Below are positions 44,031 to 56,570 of a stretch of DNA of 64,000 nt, piece after piece. This DNA is from Hemileia vastatrix (taxonomy: Eukaryota > Basidiomycota > Pucciniomycetes > Pucciniales > Zaghouaniaceae): assembly GCA_030280995.1 (NCBI GenBank), contig JASXTE010000002.1:2778001-2842000 (forward strand), written 5' to 3'. The stretch's first letter is position 1. Each line of letters opens with the position of its first letter. The notes beneath the pieces were generated by a model. That model saw only the letters and a list, made by a program, of their open reading frames with translations. It searched no databases and was not told where the DNA came from. A program made the position numbers and the translations under genes.

Positions 44031-45725
44031 TTACTGCTCTCCAACATCAAACTCAGCGCAATCAGCAATCCTTTTCTTCCTACACTTATCCACAATTACA
44101 TTCACTACATCTGGCGCTACTACCATCAGCATCCCCAATGGAGCTGAAACCATAGTTTTTAAACACTGCGCAACTAATTCCTCAGCTGACTTAGAAAAAT
44201 CAGAGTGAACTTGGAACTGCATTTTCCATTTAGGTTGTGTTGCCTTTGCACCAGCCTTTGCTCTTCCAGGTGGGTTCTTTGGAGTATTATGCCTTGCTCC
44301 TGGCATTCCTTAAGCAGGTACCACCCTTTTTCTGTACTACTTCTGGCTTCTCCACAATCACAGGTTGTGCTTCTCCTTGATGATCCACACCATACCCATC
44401 AGGTTCCATACCTTCCATATTAACATCTTCCATAGACGCAGGTGTATTTTCTCTAGTAGTATTCCCTACTTCCTCCATATCCTCTGCATTCACATACCTA
44501 GCACCAGCTCTTTTTGGCCCACTAATTGTTGGTGGGGCCATTTTCTTGTGTTTTGCTGAAAACATCTCCAGATGCGCTGCAGTAAGTGGAACTGTAACTT
44601 CTCCATCTTTTACTTTAAAATTTAACACTGCAAAAGTAACTACAAAATTAACTGACTTCGCATCGTTTCCTTTCTCTTTTTTTTCAGGCTTTTTGCCCTT
44701 GCTTGACTTGCCTTCCATAGATTTCTTATTAATATAATCAATGACCATGGCTCACATCCCTCCATCCTTGTCTTTAACAATCTTAGTCCCATTTTCCAAC
44801 ATTAGCGTGAATCCATCATTGTAAACTACCCTCTCCACCTTATCCTTTTGAAGCGCATTACAACTCATCCTAATATGCCCTTCTTTATTACAATAGTAAC
44901 ATACCATTGTAGAAAAGCGCAATGGTTGGGAAGAACTCTTAAGCCTAAACACCTCCTTTGCCTTCACTTCTTCTGTTGTTTTCTTCTCCAATTTTTCAAT
45001 CCTTGCCATAACAGAATCTGGCTGCTCTTTAGTTAAAATTTTGGCTTTAGGGGACAACACCTGAGGAGACAATCAAAAATCAGACGCATCCTCATCCATT
45101 CCCTTATTATTCAAAGCGACTCTAACTGCGCAGCACTCAGCTCAACACAACTTCATTTCAGCTTCCACCGCTGTCTCTACTTTCTATAATCTAGGGTACT
45201 TATAACTACTGTCCCTCTTCTTGACTAATTTCCCTTCATTATCCAAGTTCCTCTTTTCCCAGTCTTTAACTTCTGGTGCTAACGCTTCACAAAACCAAGG
45301 TAAAGATGCATTATTATCACTATATTCATCATTACTGATCAAATACCCAACCATTTGATAAACTCTTCCCTGAAATATTTAAATTCTTTAGGGTCCCAAA
45401 CATCCCCTCCAGCTTTGGCCTTCTTAACCAAGACATCTAGACCCTTAACTGTGTACCTAGTTTCCTCAGTAATCTTTGTCCATCACTTAAGTATCTGTTC
45501 CTTTAGCACTGACCAATCATGTTCTTTGTCACCCTTTAGATCCTCCAGATGGTCCTTGCACTCATTTGGTACAAAGAACGATACTTGGGGCACCATATCA
45601 TATTCTGTTGCTCCATGAACTTCAGCAGCTTCTTCAAAGCTATGTAAGAACTTCTTGGTATTAATTACCACAAAACGCAACCTTTCATATTTACACCTGA
45701 TAATAGTAGTTACCCTCTGTGGCAA
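44031..45725 (-). pseudogene. Gag of element E
   Basis: Pieces at 45725-45483, 45072-44752, 44748-44287 and 44306-44031 on the minus strand in order. The second piece has CYYCNKEGHIRMSC, a perfect CX2CX4HX4C knuckle, followed by FTLMLENGTKIVKDKDGG. Downstream is an acidic/Pro-rich linker. The N-terminal capsid part is fragmentary (HDWSVLKEQ). Multiple frames on the plus strand here are shadows. Confidence 0.75.
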
Positions 45726-46033
45726 AGATGCTGATTTATTGGGAAATTTAACTCTCTCCTGAAATCCCCTAGATTAGTCACAGTAGGTTACATCTTTGAA
45801 ATAAAGAATTGAAACAAAATTCAAAAATAAACACACATTTGATAATTTAAGCCATCTATATCCACGATACAGTCCTAAACTATCCTTTGATTACAGATAT
45901 TGATCCACTTGTTGTGAACCCTATTACTTTTCCACTGAAGCTCCGGCTTGATTAGGCCTACTTGACAAAACCCTGAAAACAAACAATCTAATCAAAACAC
46001 TAGTTACAATTATGCCACTGTTGGAAAACCAAT
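45726..46033 (-). other. Leader and primer site of element E
   Basis: No gene. Next to the LTR the minus strand reads TGGTTTTCCAACAGTGGC (46031-46014), a possible primer-binding site two bases from the LTR end. Confidence 0.55.
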
Positions 46034-46717
46034 TATAGAGAGTTCTAAAGTACTAAGAAGTAGACACAATGTGAGATGGGTTGGTTCTTCTTTTCAATTT
46101 CTAGAAAGAAGCTCCTTCCACTCTTATTTTAAAGACAGCGCAATAATGTGTAATATTAGTATCTGACTAGATAGTTTATGAGTTGAGAGATGAGTTAAAA
46201 GATAAGGAAAAATAAATATTACTATCTGGATATTTCTATTCTTAATAAGCGCTAATATCCACAGCTACTCCCTCTTGAATTGCTCTCCCTGAAAATGCCT
46301 TATTATAGCAACAAAATAACTAATAATGGTTTATCCTACTCTGTGTTGCGCTTTTTCACTAAAATATGTGAAATACACACACAGACACACAAAATTTTTA
46401 TCAAAATAATCACAAAATAGACAAAATTGCTATATATCACAATATATTTCAAAAGTATATAATATGAAGCTCTAATTTTTGTAATCAAAATGACTGATCT
46501 CAATAATACTCTTTTTCCTCCCTCTTCTCCCTACTCCTATAAGATAGCCTTTCCATCTTAAATTTTTCAGCGCTCCAGACAAATCTCCCTAGTGGATCTC
46601 CAGTTCTGATTCTAGTATCACATTGGCAAAACACTAACTAATTCATTAGTAAACAAAAGACACTGCTTGTAACAACTACAGCGCCTAAACGTACCCTAAG
46701 CCTACTAAAACTAGTAT
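46034..46717 (-). repeat. 5' LTR of element E, cut by element B
   Basis: Begins TATAGAGAGTTC (TG changed to TA) and follows 35524-36225. At 46718 it is broken by the TGTCAGCC start of element B; the rest of this LTR should lie beyond the window. Confidence 0.88.
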
Positions 46718-48141
46718 TGTCAGCCTGTATATCCCCAAGACTGAGTAAAAAGCACTTATAAGCTATGTTAAACACACGGAGTATACATGGGAGCAATAAA
46801 TTAGAGTACACAAATAGTATACATAAGTAAATTTATGATAATATACAAAATATGCCATTATAACAACTTATATACATGCATATATCCACTTTTTATAAGT
46901 CTTATGTACTTAATATTAAGTTGAAATATGTTAGGGTAAATTTAAGAACCTTAAATATCAGGCTAAATAATTTTTAAGTAGACTTAAAGCTGTTGTTTTC
47001 ATTGTTTTATGTAAAAAACAAGAAATGCACTCTAAATCACTTAAAAGTTGATTATATGTGCTATAAATTTAATAATATTAAAAATGTGCTTAAACAGATA
47101 AATTTGGATTAATTGGGACTATTTATTTGGCTACTCAAATGCATAAAAATAACACTTTTCCACTTTTGTGTTTTTTATGTCAGAAATGGCTTCTGTGTAC
47201 TGGCCACATACTGCCTGCATTTTTCCTGAGTGAATAGCTTCAATTTTAGAAAATTTAGCTTTTTCACACTATAATTACCCCACATTCTACGCCCACTTTG
47301 GGGAAAAACACTAAAATAGGCAACAGGCGCTTATTTAGTGTCCTAGCTTAATTATAAATGCATTGACCATCTTTATATGCACTAATTACATTAATAACCT
47401 CAATCTTGGCGCTTTAATTCACTACCATGCTTAAACTTTTCTAGATTAGTCAAGGATTTATCCATTTAAGCACCTGCCAAGGACTGCATGTAGTTACCCC
47501 ACATCTCATGCCTTTTTTTTGGGTTTTTAAGTGGTTTCTCAGTCGATTCTGGTTATTTTTGAATGGGGATTTCACATAGTATAATGTCATGATTAGCCCC
47601 AAAATTTCTACGGTTATTCCTCCTTATTATTAAGTAATAATTAGTCTTAATTTTCTCTTTTTAGTTATTTATTTTTATGTATAATACACATATACTCTCT
47701 TTTTTACTTATTCTTTATTTTTGATGGATTATCCCTATTACTACAGGATTTTGGTGAGTGATATCATTCTAATTATGTTACTGGTCACTCTTTTTGTTGC
47801 TTTATATTTCTATTAGCTGGAATGAGGTGTCAGTAACTTTTTATAGTGCAGTTAAATCAGTGGGCTCATTGGGGAGGTAATTGTGTATTAAAGGAGGGGG
47901 TTTTTGGTCTTGTTTTCTGCATTCTTTGTCATTACAATTAAAAATATAACCAATACAATTACAATACATATCAATAGTAATTATAAAAGTCTTTGAATAG
48001 TATCTGAATTTATTAAATCTATTTCTCTACCAACTATAAAATTGTAAGCCATATATAATTAGTGAGATTAAAATTACTGGGACCCTTATATTGAGTTATA
48101 TTTTAATACTTATTGGATTTGTACTACAGTATTCATATAGG
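46718..48141 (+). repeat. 5' LTR of element B, left part
   Basis: TGTCAGCCTGTATATCCCC at the start, AT-rich. It is interrupted at 48142 by the Copia element; ATAGG at 48137-48141 is the duplicated target. No frames of note. Confidence 0.75.
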
Positions 48142-48251
48142 TTTTAGGTTCCTACTATGCTGCAGCGTTGTATATAGTCTGTGTCACAGTGATAGTAATG
48201 AATTAATCCGTTTTGACCCCTTTCTCCTAAATAATTGCCGTTGCGCCAATA
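48142..48251 (+). repeat. 5' LTR of element G
   Basis: 110 bp, TTTTAGGTTCC (TG changed to TT) to GCGCCAATA. Very short for an LTR. Confidence 0.9.
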
Positions 48252-48263
48252 GGTTATGGGCTC
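48252..48263 (+). other. Copia-type primer-binding site
   Basis: GGTTATGGGCTC directly after the LTR. Drosophila copia has GGTTATGGGCCC at this place and primes from an internal fragment of initiator methionine tRNA. The match suggests the same half-tRNA priming here. Confidence 0.7.
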
Positions 48264-49189
48264 TTGTGCCTAAATTTTTCTCTTAGTCTTGTCTCTCTCT
48301 TGTTTTTCATCTAAATCGACTAAAACGGTCTAGTCAGCCTTTTTTTTTCTCTCTCTTTCTGTTTTTTCTTTGGACTCAAGAAATATCGTCGTCTATTTTT
48401 TTCCTTTGGTTCACTCGTGTACCTTTATCCTATTGTCAATCACCTCTCAATTTTTTTTTCTCCTTTCTCCTACTCTTTTTTTTCTTTTCCTTTTTCTTTC
48501 TACTAGCGATTCATCTCGCTTTTCCTCTCACTTCTTATTTTCCTTTCTCTTTTTTCTTCTTCCTTTTTTTTTCTTTCTCCTCTCACTAGAGTTCTCTTAT
48601 CTTTTTTTTTCCTTTTCCCTTTCTTCTTCACTCCCAATTAAAAATATATATATTATAATAAAAAAAAATTAAATTTAAAAAATAATAATAAAATTATAAA
48701 AATAATAATAATAAAAAAACAAATAATAATATAAATATAACATTGATTTTACAAGCAATTATCTCAACTTATAAAAGAATATATTAATAAAAAATTAAAA
48801 ATTATATTATATAAAAAAAAAAAATAATATAAATATAACATCAATTTTATAAGCGATTAGGTTGGTGCTCTCGCCAAGCATCAAAGCAAGATAGTGGCAC
48901 TATATCTCTGAAAGCAAAATTTAACCAATAAAAAATAAATTAAAAAATAAAATAAATAAAAATAATAACAAAAAAAAAACCTTTTATTAATATATATATC
49001 CCTCTATTTTACCCCGTTTCTCGTTCTCGTTCTCTACTTTTTCTCTATTTTTTTTCTTTTTTCCTTATTATTTAATTTTTTCTTCTCCTTTTATCTTTTT
49101 CTTTTCTTCTATTTTTTCCTCTCCTTTCTTTTTTCTTTTTTCTTCCTTTTTTCTTCTTCATTCTCTCCACTTCTTCTCACTCTACTTCA
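48264..49189 (+). other. Leader of element G with pyrimidine tracts
   Basis: Non-coding. Two strongly C/T-biased tracts (about 48290-48640 and 49010-49188) flank an A-rich stretch with AATAATAATA-type repeats (48650-48990). A 100-codon frame at 48370-48672 is a Phe/Leu/Ser low-complexity artefact of the first tract. Confidence 0.75.
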
Positions 49190-50350
49190 ATGATGCCGTC
49201 CAATTAACAACCGACCCCTCAAGACTACGATACACCAACCTCTCGTCCAATACCAAGTTATCCACAACAACCACCTCAAGACAATAATACAAACAAAAAC
49301 GAAGCTCAAATTCATAATGAAGATGTGACGTCTGACATGGAGGATGCACCTAATCCGCGTGTACTACTGCATATTCAAGAAAACTCATATATTTGGGACA
49401 GCATTGTTAAGGCAAGGATGCTTTTTAAAGACTGGCAACATACATTAAAAGACAATGGTTCAAATTTCCGTGAATGGCATAGAGAACTGCAAGGCATCAT
49501 CAGTGACTTCACTGGTGAAACCAACTTCCTAGAGTGAAAAGGGGCCTCAAAAATTTCCATCAAAGAGCGAATAGGTTGAGCGATACTGATCAATTCTGTT
49601 GGTCCGGAAATGAAATCTCAAATCATTGATGTTACACCAAGCAAGACTGCATTTTGCCATATCAAAAGTGTCTTCAACACTGTTTATAGAGTGGCTCAAC
49701 TGAATGCTATAGAAAGAGTGATCAATCTTCGTTCTAAAGAATGCGACAACTCCATAGAGTTAATGAACGAATTTCGAGATGCGTGTGCTTGTTTTTGGGC
49801 TCAAGGACTCAGTGAAAAGGACATCTTAGGATGTCTTATAATTCAAGACAATCCACAGTTCAGCTCAGAAGTTCTCAAAGAAACAGAACAACTATGCAAA
49901 TAAGACAAGTCAATTACTGTTGCAGTTCTCAACAAAATCTTTTGTACTACTTGGGAAAGACTTAAACATGATGATAAACTTCTGAATACTACTACTACTA
50001 ATACTACTGTCACTGCAAATAAATCTTCTGCTTCTCTTTCTGCTAAACTACCTCTCTCTGATTCTGGTTCTGGTTCTGTCAATGTCTATGAATCTAATGC
50101 TGCTACTCAAAGATCTCCAGAGAACTGCTATATCTGTAACTCATAAAGTCATCTGCAAGCCAACTCTCATAAAAGAACCCTCAACAACCGTTCCAATTAC
50201 AATTCTATTTTCCAAAACAGGCAAGCCGGCTACAGTACACACTATCCAATAGTAGTACTGCCCTCTATCATACAACCAACAATCGTCCCTAACAGCAATC
50301 CTCCACCCAAACCAAATATACCCATCCACCAGAGGCCTATACCACAGAAA
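49190..50350 (+). pseudogene. Gag of Copia element G
   Basis: ATG at 49190, in frame with the later pol but with a stop at codon 6. It contains WDSIVKARMLFKDWQ and WHRELQGIISDFTGE, typical of Copia gag (UBN2-like). Then comes a CYICNSxSHLQANSH knuckle with a stop at one position, and Ser/Thr- and Pro-rich linkers. Stops at 49536, 49578, 49901 and 50144 or so. Confidence 0.8.
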
Positions 50351-51840
50351 ATGGATTCTTACCGCCCAAATTATCCTAAACGACAAACAAACCGTCACAA
50401 CACCTCACAACCACCTCAAGCAAAATCTGCTTCAGCACAAATTGTAGAACTCACTGATGTCTCCCCAGAAGCATCTGCAGCTGCTTTTTCTAGAATGCAA
50501 CTATCAGACAATGAGGCATACTCGGCAAACCCTATTTTTGACACAGGTGCAACTCATCATCTTTCTGGTAATCTGAATGAGTTAGTTGAATTTCTCCCTC
50601 TAATAAATCCCATTGCTTTGAAAGTGGCCACTAATGGTTCCTCTCCTCTCATTACAGGCAAAGGGAGGATACGCTTCCATGGTCTCAATGGGGATATCAT
50701 CAATATTAGACCAGTATACTACTGTGAAGATGCTAGAGGTAAGCTAATCTCTCCAGCATCCCTAATCAAGAGTGGTGCTAACTTTTCCTGTGTTAACTTC
50801 AATGATTTTCTCATCAGCTATCACAGCCTTCCAATTCTGTCAGCCATGTTCATCAATAGGAAATGGAAATTTAATAGTCCAATGCATAACAATAATTTAA
50901 ATATATCTTCTGATGTAACTACTAAATTATTATATGCTGACCATAATAAAAATGAATTAAATGTTTTACCTATACAACCAGCGATATTTAGTTTTGAGAT
51001 CCCAACTAAGTATCCTGAATTAAGAAAAAGAAACAAAGATGAAGAAATCATCTACACTTGGCACTGTCTACTCGTCCATGCGAGTCTGAGACAAATACGA
51101 AAGATGTGCAAAGAGAAAATGGTTCATGGATTACCTGATAAATTGCCTAATGGAAATATTATATGTGATTCTTGTCAAATGTGCAAAAGTAGAAGACAAT
51201 GTTTTCTTGAGTCAACTGGTAGAAAAGTTGACAAACTTGAAATAGTAACTACGGACTTAATCGGCGCAATTGAAGAAGAATGAGTTGACGGTGGTTTATA
51301 TGCTTTAACCTTCAGAGATTTGGCTACAAGATACAGTGAGTGTCACGTCATAAAAAACAAATCTGAATCAACACATACAGTCATCAACATCATAACAAGA
51401 TTGGAGAAACAGAAAAATCAGAAGGTCAAAATAATTAGATCAGACAATGGAGGAGAATTCAACAATAAAATGATGGACATGTTCACAACAAAAAACGGAA
51501 TAATACATGAAAAATCTTTACCATATTTTCATCAAGAAAGTTGAAATATTGAAAGATTTAATTGTACTTTTACAGAAATGGGAAGAACTATCCTATTTGA
51601 CAGTCGTCTTGGAAAAACCTTCTGGTCTTTTGCTTTCAAATGGGCTTCATATCTCCTAAACAGAATACCCAACACTATTTGCAACTCAATTACAACCTAT
51701 GAAGCACTCTTCAACACTAAACCGCAAATAGATATTCTTAGGAAATTCGGTGAAGTAGCTTATGTACACATACCTGAAGAGAAAAGGAAAAAGCTAGATG
51801 TCTGAGAAAGAAGATGTTACACTGTAGGTTTTCCAGCTGG
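50351..51840 (+). pseudogene. Protease and integrase of Copia element G
   Basis: Protease active site DTGATHHLSGN near 50540. The pre-integrase zinc part has WHCLLVHASLRQIRKMC then CDSCQMCKSRR. The integrase core shows TTDLIGAIEEE (Asp) and then a stop, IRSDNGGEFNN (Asp), and, after a TGA, NIERFNCTF (Glu). WASYLLNRIPN follows. Placing integrase before RT is the Copia order. Confidence 0.88.
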
Positions 51841-53610
51841 TATGAAAGGCTGGATTTTTTGGGACCCAATAGAAAAGAAATTCTTAACATATGCGTGGGC
51901 CAGCTTCAAAGAATGCGAAACAAGAAGTGAAAATAAAATGTCCCTCGACTTTGTAATGAACAGTGCAAACACTCTAGCCAACAGCAATCTCATACTAGGA
52001 AATTTTGATCTGGAAGAGAAAATGATTGAACAAGATTGTCTAGTGGAAGACATCCAAATAAATTGTGAATAATTTGCAACACAGCTACCTAAAACATTTA
52101 AAGAAGCCTTACGATCTGAGAAGGGTGATGAATGGAAAAAAGCTTGTCAACAAGAAATAGATAACTTAACAAACATGAAGGTCTGGGAGAGAAAAGAACC
52201 ACCTGAAGGAGCCAGAATACTGGATGCTAGATGGGTTTTTTCAGAAAAGAAAAATGCATCAGCAGGAAACACAAAACTGAAGGCTCAATATGTGGCAAAA
52301 AGATTTAAACAAGTAAAAGGTATAGATTACTCTTCCACTTTTGCTCCAACAGCCTCATTTACAGCCCAAAGAATCATACTCACAATTGCAGCAATGTATA
52401 ACTGGCCAGTCCATGCCTTTGAAGTCACAGCAGCATACCTGCACAGTCCAATCGACAAAGAAGTATGGGTAAAGGACCCACCTGGCTTTGAAAGAAAAGA
52501 TGGAAAAGTTTTCAAATTGCTCAAAGCTCTTTACGGCACATGTCAGGCAGCAAGTTGCTGGTGGCAACATTTTGGACAACAACTAAAAACCTGGGTTATG
52601 AAATTTCATCCTATGACAATAGCGTTTATTTTTTGAAGAATAACAACACAAAGGCTATGCTTTGGGTTCATGTTGACGATGGAAGCGTAACTGGCAACAA
52701 AAATGAATTTCTGAAACAACTTGAAAAAGATTTAAGCCAAACTCTCATCATCAAATGGCAAGATAGACTGGATGCAATAGTAGGCATCAAGATAGAAAGG
52801 AATGAATGAGGATTTCAACTTAGTCAAGAAAATTTGATTGATAGAATTTTAAAAACTCATCATATAACAGGAATATGTCACCATCAACCACTGCCAACCA
52901 ATATAGACCTTTCCACAGCCCCACCAAACCACCCAGCTATTAATCCAGGAGATTATCTGTCGATTATTGGTTCCTTGACTTATCTTACCACAGATACTCG
53001 TCCTGATCTTAGTTTCTCTGTAAATAAATTGGCCAGACACTCAAAAAACCCCACCAACGAGCACTGGAGAGCGTTGAAACACTTACTTGGTTATTTACAA
53101 TATACATCCACAAAGAAACTACACTTATATCCACTATCAACCTCACATACCATCAATATGGATGTCTACTCAGATGCGAACTGGGGCGGGGAATTTTCAA
53201 GATCAACTGGAGGCATGATTATCAACATTCAAGGTCCCTTAATATTCTGGTCCTCAAAATGCATGCCATCTGTTGCTTCCTCAACATGCCATGCAGAATA
53301 CATGGCTCTTGGGGGTGCCACTAGAATGGGCTTGTGGATTCAAAATTTACTCAATGATTTGATTAATTTCACAGGCCCATTCCATTTAAAATGTGATAAT
53401 CAAGCATCTATAAAGGTATCAAATGACGAAAGCTCAAATAAAAGGACCAGACACAGCAACAAGGAATTCTTTTATGTAAATGAACAACTACACAAAAGAA
53501 AAGCTACAATATCATGGGTATCTACATCAGAACAACTAGCAGATATAATGACAAAACAACTAAACAAACAGTTACATGACAGAGGATGTGAAAACTTAGG
53601 TATCAAATAA
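51841..53610 (+). pseudogene. RT and RNase H of Copia element G
   Basis: RT begins about 52080 with TFKEALRSEKGDEWKKACQQ, has LDARWVFSEKK, TFAPTASFTAQRIILTIAAM, AAYLHSPIDKEVWVKDPPGF, a frameshift near 52590, then WVHVDDGSVTGN (YVDD box read as HVDD). RNase H contains DVYSDANWGG, SSTCHAEYMAL, LKCDNQASIKVSND and EQLADIMTKQ. The last frame, 52834-53610, is intact for 258 codons. Catalytic Asp residues of both enzymes are kept. Confidence 0.9.
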
Positions 53611-53740
53611 TAACAATTTTAACTTCTTTATCATCATTAATTTTTCTTCTCTTTTATATTCCTAATAGCTATCATAACAAAATTTAACAAATGGTGAATA
53701 GTTTTATATACTGGAATCAGCATCTTGTCGGAGGGGTGGG

Positions 53741-53850
53741 TGTTAGGTTCCAACTATGCTGCAGCGTTGTATATAGTCTGTGTCACAGTGATAGTAATGA
53801 ATTAATCTGTTTTGACCCCTTTCTCTTAAATCATTGCCGTTGCGCCAATA
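53741..53850 (+). repeat. 3' LTR of element G
   Basis: 110 bp, TGTTAGGTTCC to GCGCCAATA, followed by the ATAGG duplication and the rest of the element B LTR. Confidence 0.92.
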
Positions 53851-53855
53851 ATAGG

Positions 53856-54572
53856 ACCATTAAAATCTTCTAGAAAACTGACCATTTAAGCTAGTTCACA
53901 TCTCTGTACTTGGCCTCAGCCTGAAAATTGGGGACCTTCCTCAAGAATTCTGTTGGTTATCTTTCAGTAAGTAAAAATTTAAATAAAATTAAATAAAATC
54001 TCAATAGAAATATTTGGATAATACAACAGGTTGGGGTCATTTAGCTAGTGATTTTAGAAAAAGAAGCCATGTCATATAATAAAAATGTGATATTTAATCA
54101 ACAGTTTTACTACTAATTTAAAATATAATTGTTATTAGTGGGAGTCTGTCAATAGACCAATTAATACTGTGATCTTTTCCAATAAAATTTTTTACCACTA
54201 ATTTAACATAAAATTGTTATTAGTGGGAGTCTTTCAAAAGACCAATTAATTTTGTGATCTTTGCAGATAATAAACCCGTTAAACTGATTAATTGTTTTCT
54301 TTTAACAGGACTTTTAATCCCTTTTTATTGGTTTGTGAAGTTCATTTAATATTTCGAAAGAATCTTACTGACGGATTTTCTTTTTTAAATATAAAAACGA
54401 GGCTACATATTGTAGGCCAGTTAAATCAAGTGACCACATAAAAGCATATTTGAATTTTGGCACTTACAAATTCACTTAATACCTACAAGTAAGCAATAAA
54501 ATTGTCTTCAATGGTATTGATAAATACTGATAAAACTCCTTCTGAAGGTTTAATATCTCAAATTTAAATTCT
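53856..54572 (+). other. End of the B LTR, primer site and leader
   Basis: The LTR ends at about 53926 (CCTGAAA). TGGGGACCTTCC at 53929 corresponds to the primer region of element A. At about 54108-54270 two units of about 75 bp follow each other, each with ATTGTTATTAGTGGGAGTCT and GACCAATTAAT. No gene up to the gag start. Confidence 0.65.
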
Positions 54573-56525
54573 TTGATTGAATTCCATGTAAAAATGTGTG
54601 ACAAAAATGATATTGTAAGTAATAAGGCAAAACCTTATATCTTAAGACCTATACCAGAAAGACCTGTTACAGGACATTCAAATGGAAGGCCAGGTTTCCC
54701 CGACAAACAGCAAAACTCCACAAATGTCTCTGGAGGAAAGGGAAAAATTGTTAAAACAGTTATCAATAAAGAAAACAAGAAATACCTTACAAGAACTAGT
54801 TCACTCCCTATCCACTCTACTGAACACCTTAACATTAAGAGTCAACAACATAGTAGAACAGATAAACAATCAGGAGAAAAGAGCAGCTCAGGGTTTCATA
54901 GAAGTCAATCAAGCTCTAGTGGAAGTAAAGGCTCAACCAACAACAGTTGCACCCAACAATTCCATAGCCACACCTCCATCCCAAGAGGAGGATTAAAAGA
55001 TTACTGTAAGCAAATGGAAGTGGGACTGGCATGCCCAAAAATACAACAACCCTCAACAGCAGGGCTCCAGAAGTCACCCTTACAGAGGAAATCTAAGGAG
55101 AGGCTGGGGAAATTGAATAAGACCTTGGTAAGTCATCCATCTTCTCAGGATCAATTATATAATCCTAACAATGAATTACTTATAGGTAATGAGATTGATA
55201 GAGATTTACTGGATATAATTGATAAGGATTTAAAAAATTATTCATTTGAAAATAACATGTTAAACTTGTCTTTAAATGATGAAAATGTACATAGCTTTAT
55301 TGACCACCAGGATAATGCTATTAATATAAAAATGGAACCAAAAAAATTAAATCTTGAGCCTGATAATGAGTCTTCTGAATCGGAAACAGAAAAAATTGAA
55401 TATTTTCTAAAAGAAAATCCAATGGAATCAAAAATAATTAGCAAATTATTATTAAGAATTGAAAAATTGGAAGAATTCTCTAGAGAGTCAAACAAAAATA
55501 CAGAAAGTGTATTATTTAACCTCACACAATAATTGAGTACAACAGCCAATAGGTTAAAAATTATTGAGAATTCAAACAATGAATTAACCAATGAAAATAA
55601 AAGATTAAACTCTGAGATTAAGAATTTAGAAAATAAATTGGAACATTCTCAGAATATTATGGCTACCATAAAGGGACATGTAAAATTGCCTTTTTCAAAT
55701 GTGAATGATACATTAACTCATGTACCTGTAATAAAAGATAGGTTAAAAAGATTAGAAATTGAAATAGAGAAAATTTTGGAAAATACTGATAAAGTAAAAT
55801 TTACTACCTCTTATGTGCAAAAAGTACCAGTTTTTACAAAACACTCAGATGATAAACCAATGATTGAACATGAACATAGTGTCATAGGCTCTGAGAATAT
55901 AAAAACAGTAAAGGATGAAATAAATGATCATCTTTCTAAATTAAGTGAATAACTTAATATTCCTCAGGTTAGGGAAGCAAAAACTAACCAAAAGAGCTTG
56001 CCTAAAATATATCAGTACCCTTCTTTTTAAGGGGATTCAAAACCTGATTGGCAACAATTCATTCAGAGAATTGATAACTCAAAAGTTTCATACAAATTAA
56101 CTGATGAGGAAATTACATCAAAATTGATATCTTTATTTAAATATGTGGCATTATTATGGTTAGAATCTGTATTTAGAGAGGGAATTAACTACTCCTGGAA
56201 TGAATGGAAGGCACTAATTAAAAGGCAATTTGGTGGCCCAAAATTTAGAATCACTCAAAAAAGATTGTATGATAAAGCCAGATATAAACCAAATGCTGGA
56301 GATAAACCTATGGTATTTTTAATTAATTTAATAAAAATCATGAAAGCCAAGGATCCAAAAATGGATTATGATGAGTGGAAAGAAAAAATAATATGTAAAT
56401 TGCCTATATCAGTCAGAGACATTATTGTAGCTAGAACTGAAACCATCAAAGATACTTGTGGATCTATTAATATATGCAATGAAATATTATTGAACCACAA
56501 ATATGAAACCAGGTATAATAATTAA
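54573..56525 (+). pseudogene. Gag of element B
   Basis: The first true-looking frame is 54682-54996 (MEGQVSP...), strongly helical with LxxL spacing, matching the first gag piece of A; the overlapping frame at 54573 is a shadow in its first part. After a KWKWDWHAQKYNN block the frame moves to 54991-55952, with a coiled coil (EKIEYFLKENPMESKII) and acidic segments. The capsid core at 56124-56525 has WLESVFREGINYSWNEWKAL and FGGPKFRITQKRLYDKARYK. Stops at 55531, 55951 and 56028. A donor-like TTGGTAAGT near 55124-55132 matches a similar site in A. Confidence 0.78.
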
Positions 56526-56570
56526 AAGTAAAGTCTTGAGGTAGTAAAACCTACTACAAATAAGTTACCA

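Larger units (their letters stand above)
35524..46717 (-). mobile_element. Element E: Ty3/Gypsy of the D clade, minus strand
   Basis: Order in its own direction: 5' LTR (46717-46034, cut by element B), primer site, gag, protease, RT, RNase H, integrase to about 39915. An antisense block on the plus strand (36955-39316) and the 3' LTR (from about 36225 or further right, to 35524) follow. LTR similarity is plain between 35524-36225 and 46034-46717. pol is closely related to D in order and motifs, but the RT catalytic FIDDGG is intact. It lies inside the gag of element I; the right duplication is outside the window. Confidence 0.88.
48142..53850 (+). mobile_element. Element G: complete Ty1/Copia retrotransposon
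   Basis: Two 110-bp LTRs (48142-48251 and 53741-53850) differing at five positions, flanked by ATAGG at 48137-48141 and 53851-53855. The primer site is 48252-48263 and the polypurine tract GGAGGGGTGGG is at 53730-53740. One gag-pol frame, with integrase before RT, places it in Ty1/Copia. It is about 5.7 kb and broken by about nine stops and one shift near 52590. Confidence 0.93.

Noticed and set aside
43792..44559. Several plus-strand frames opposite E gag and protease
   Set aside because: They mirror the real minus-strand protease and gag; no motifs, introns or promoter as in the true antisense block.
48370..48672. 100-codon membrane-like protein
   Set aside because: It is the translation of a C/T-only tract, giving Phe/Leu/Ser repeats; no start context and not conserved.
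49375..50398. Minus-strand frames opposite Copia gag
   Set aside because: Shadows of the gag frame without own motifs.
54573..54990. Ser-rich N-terminus of a 319-codon protein in B
   Set aside because: The overlapping frame from 54682 has the coiled-coil pattern shared with element A gag, so this part is a shadow.
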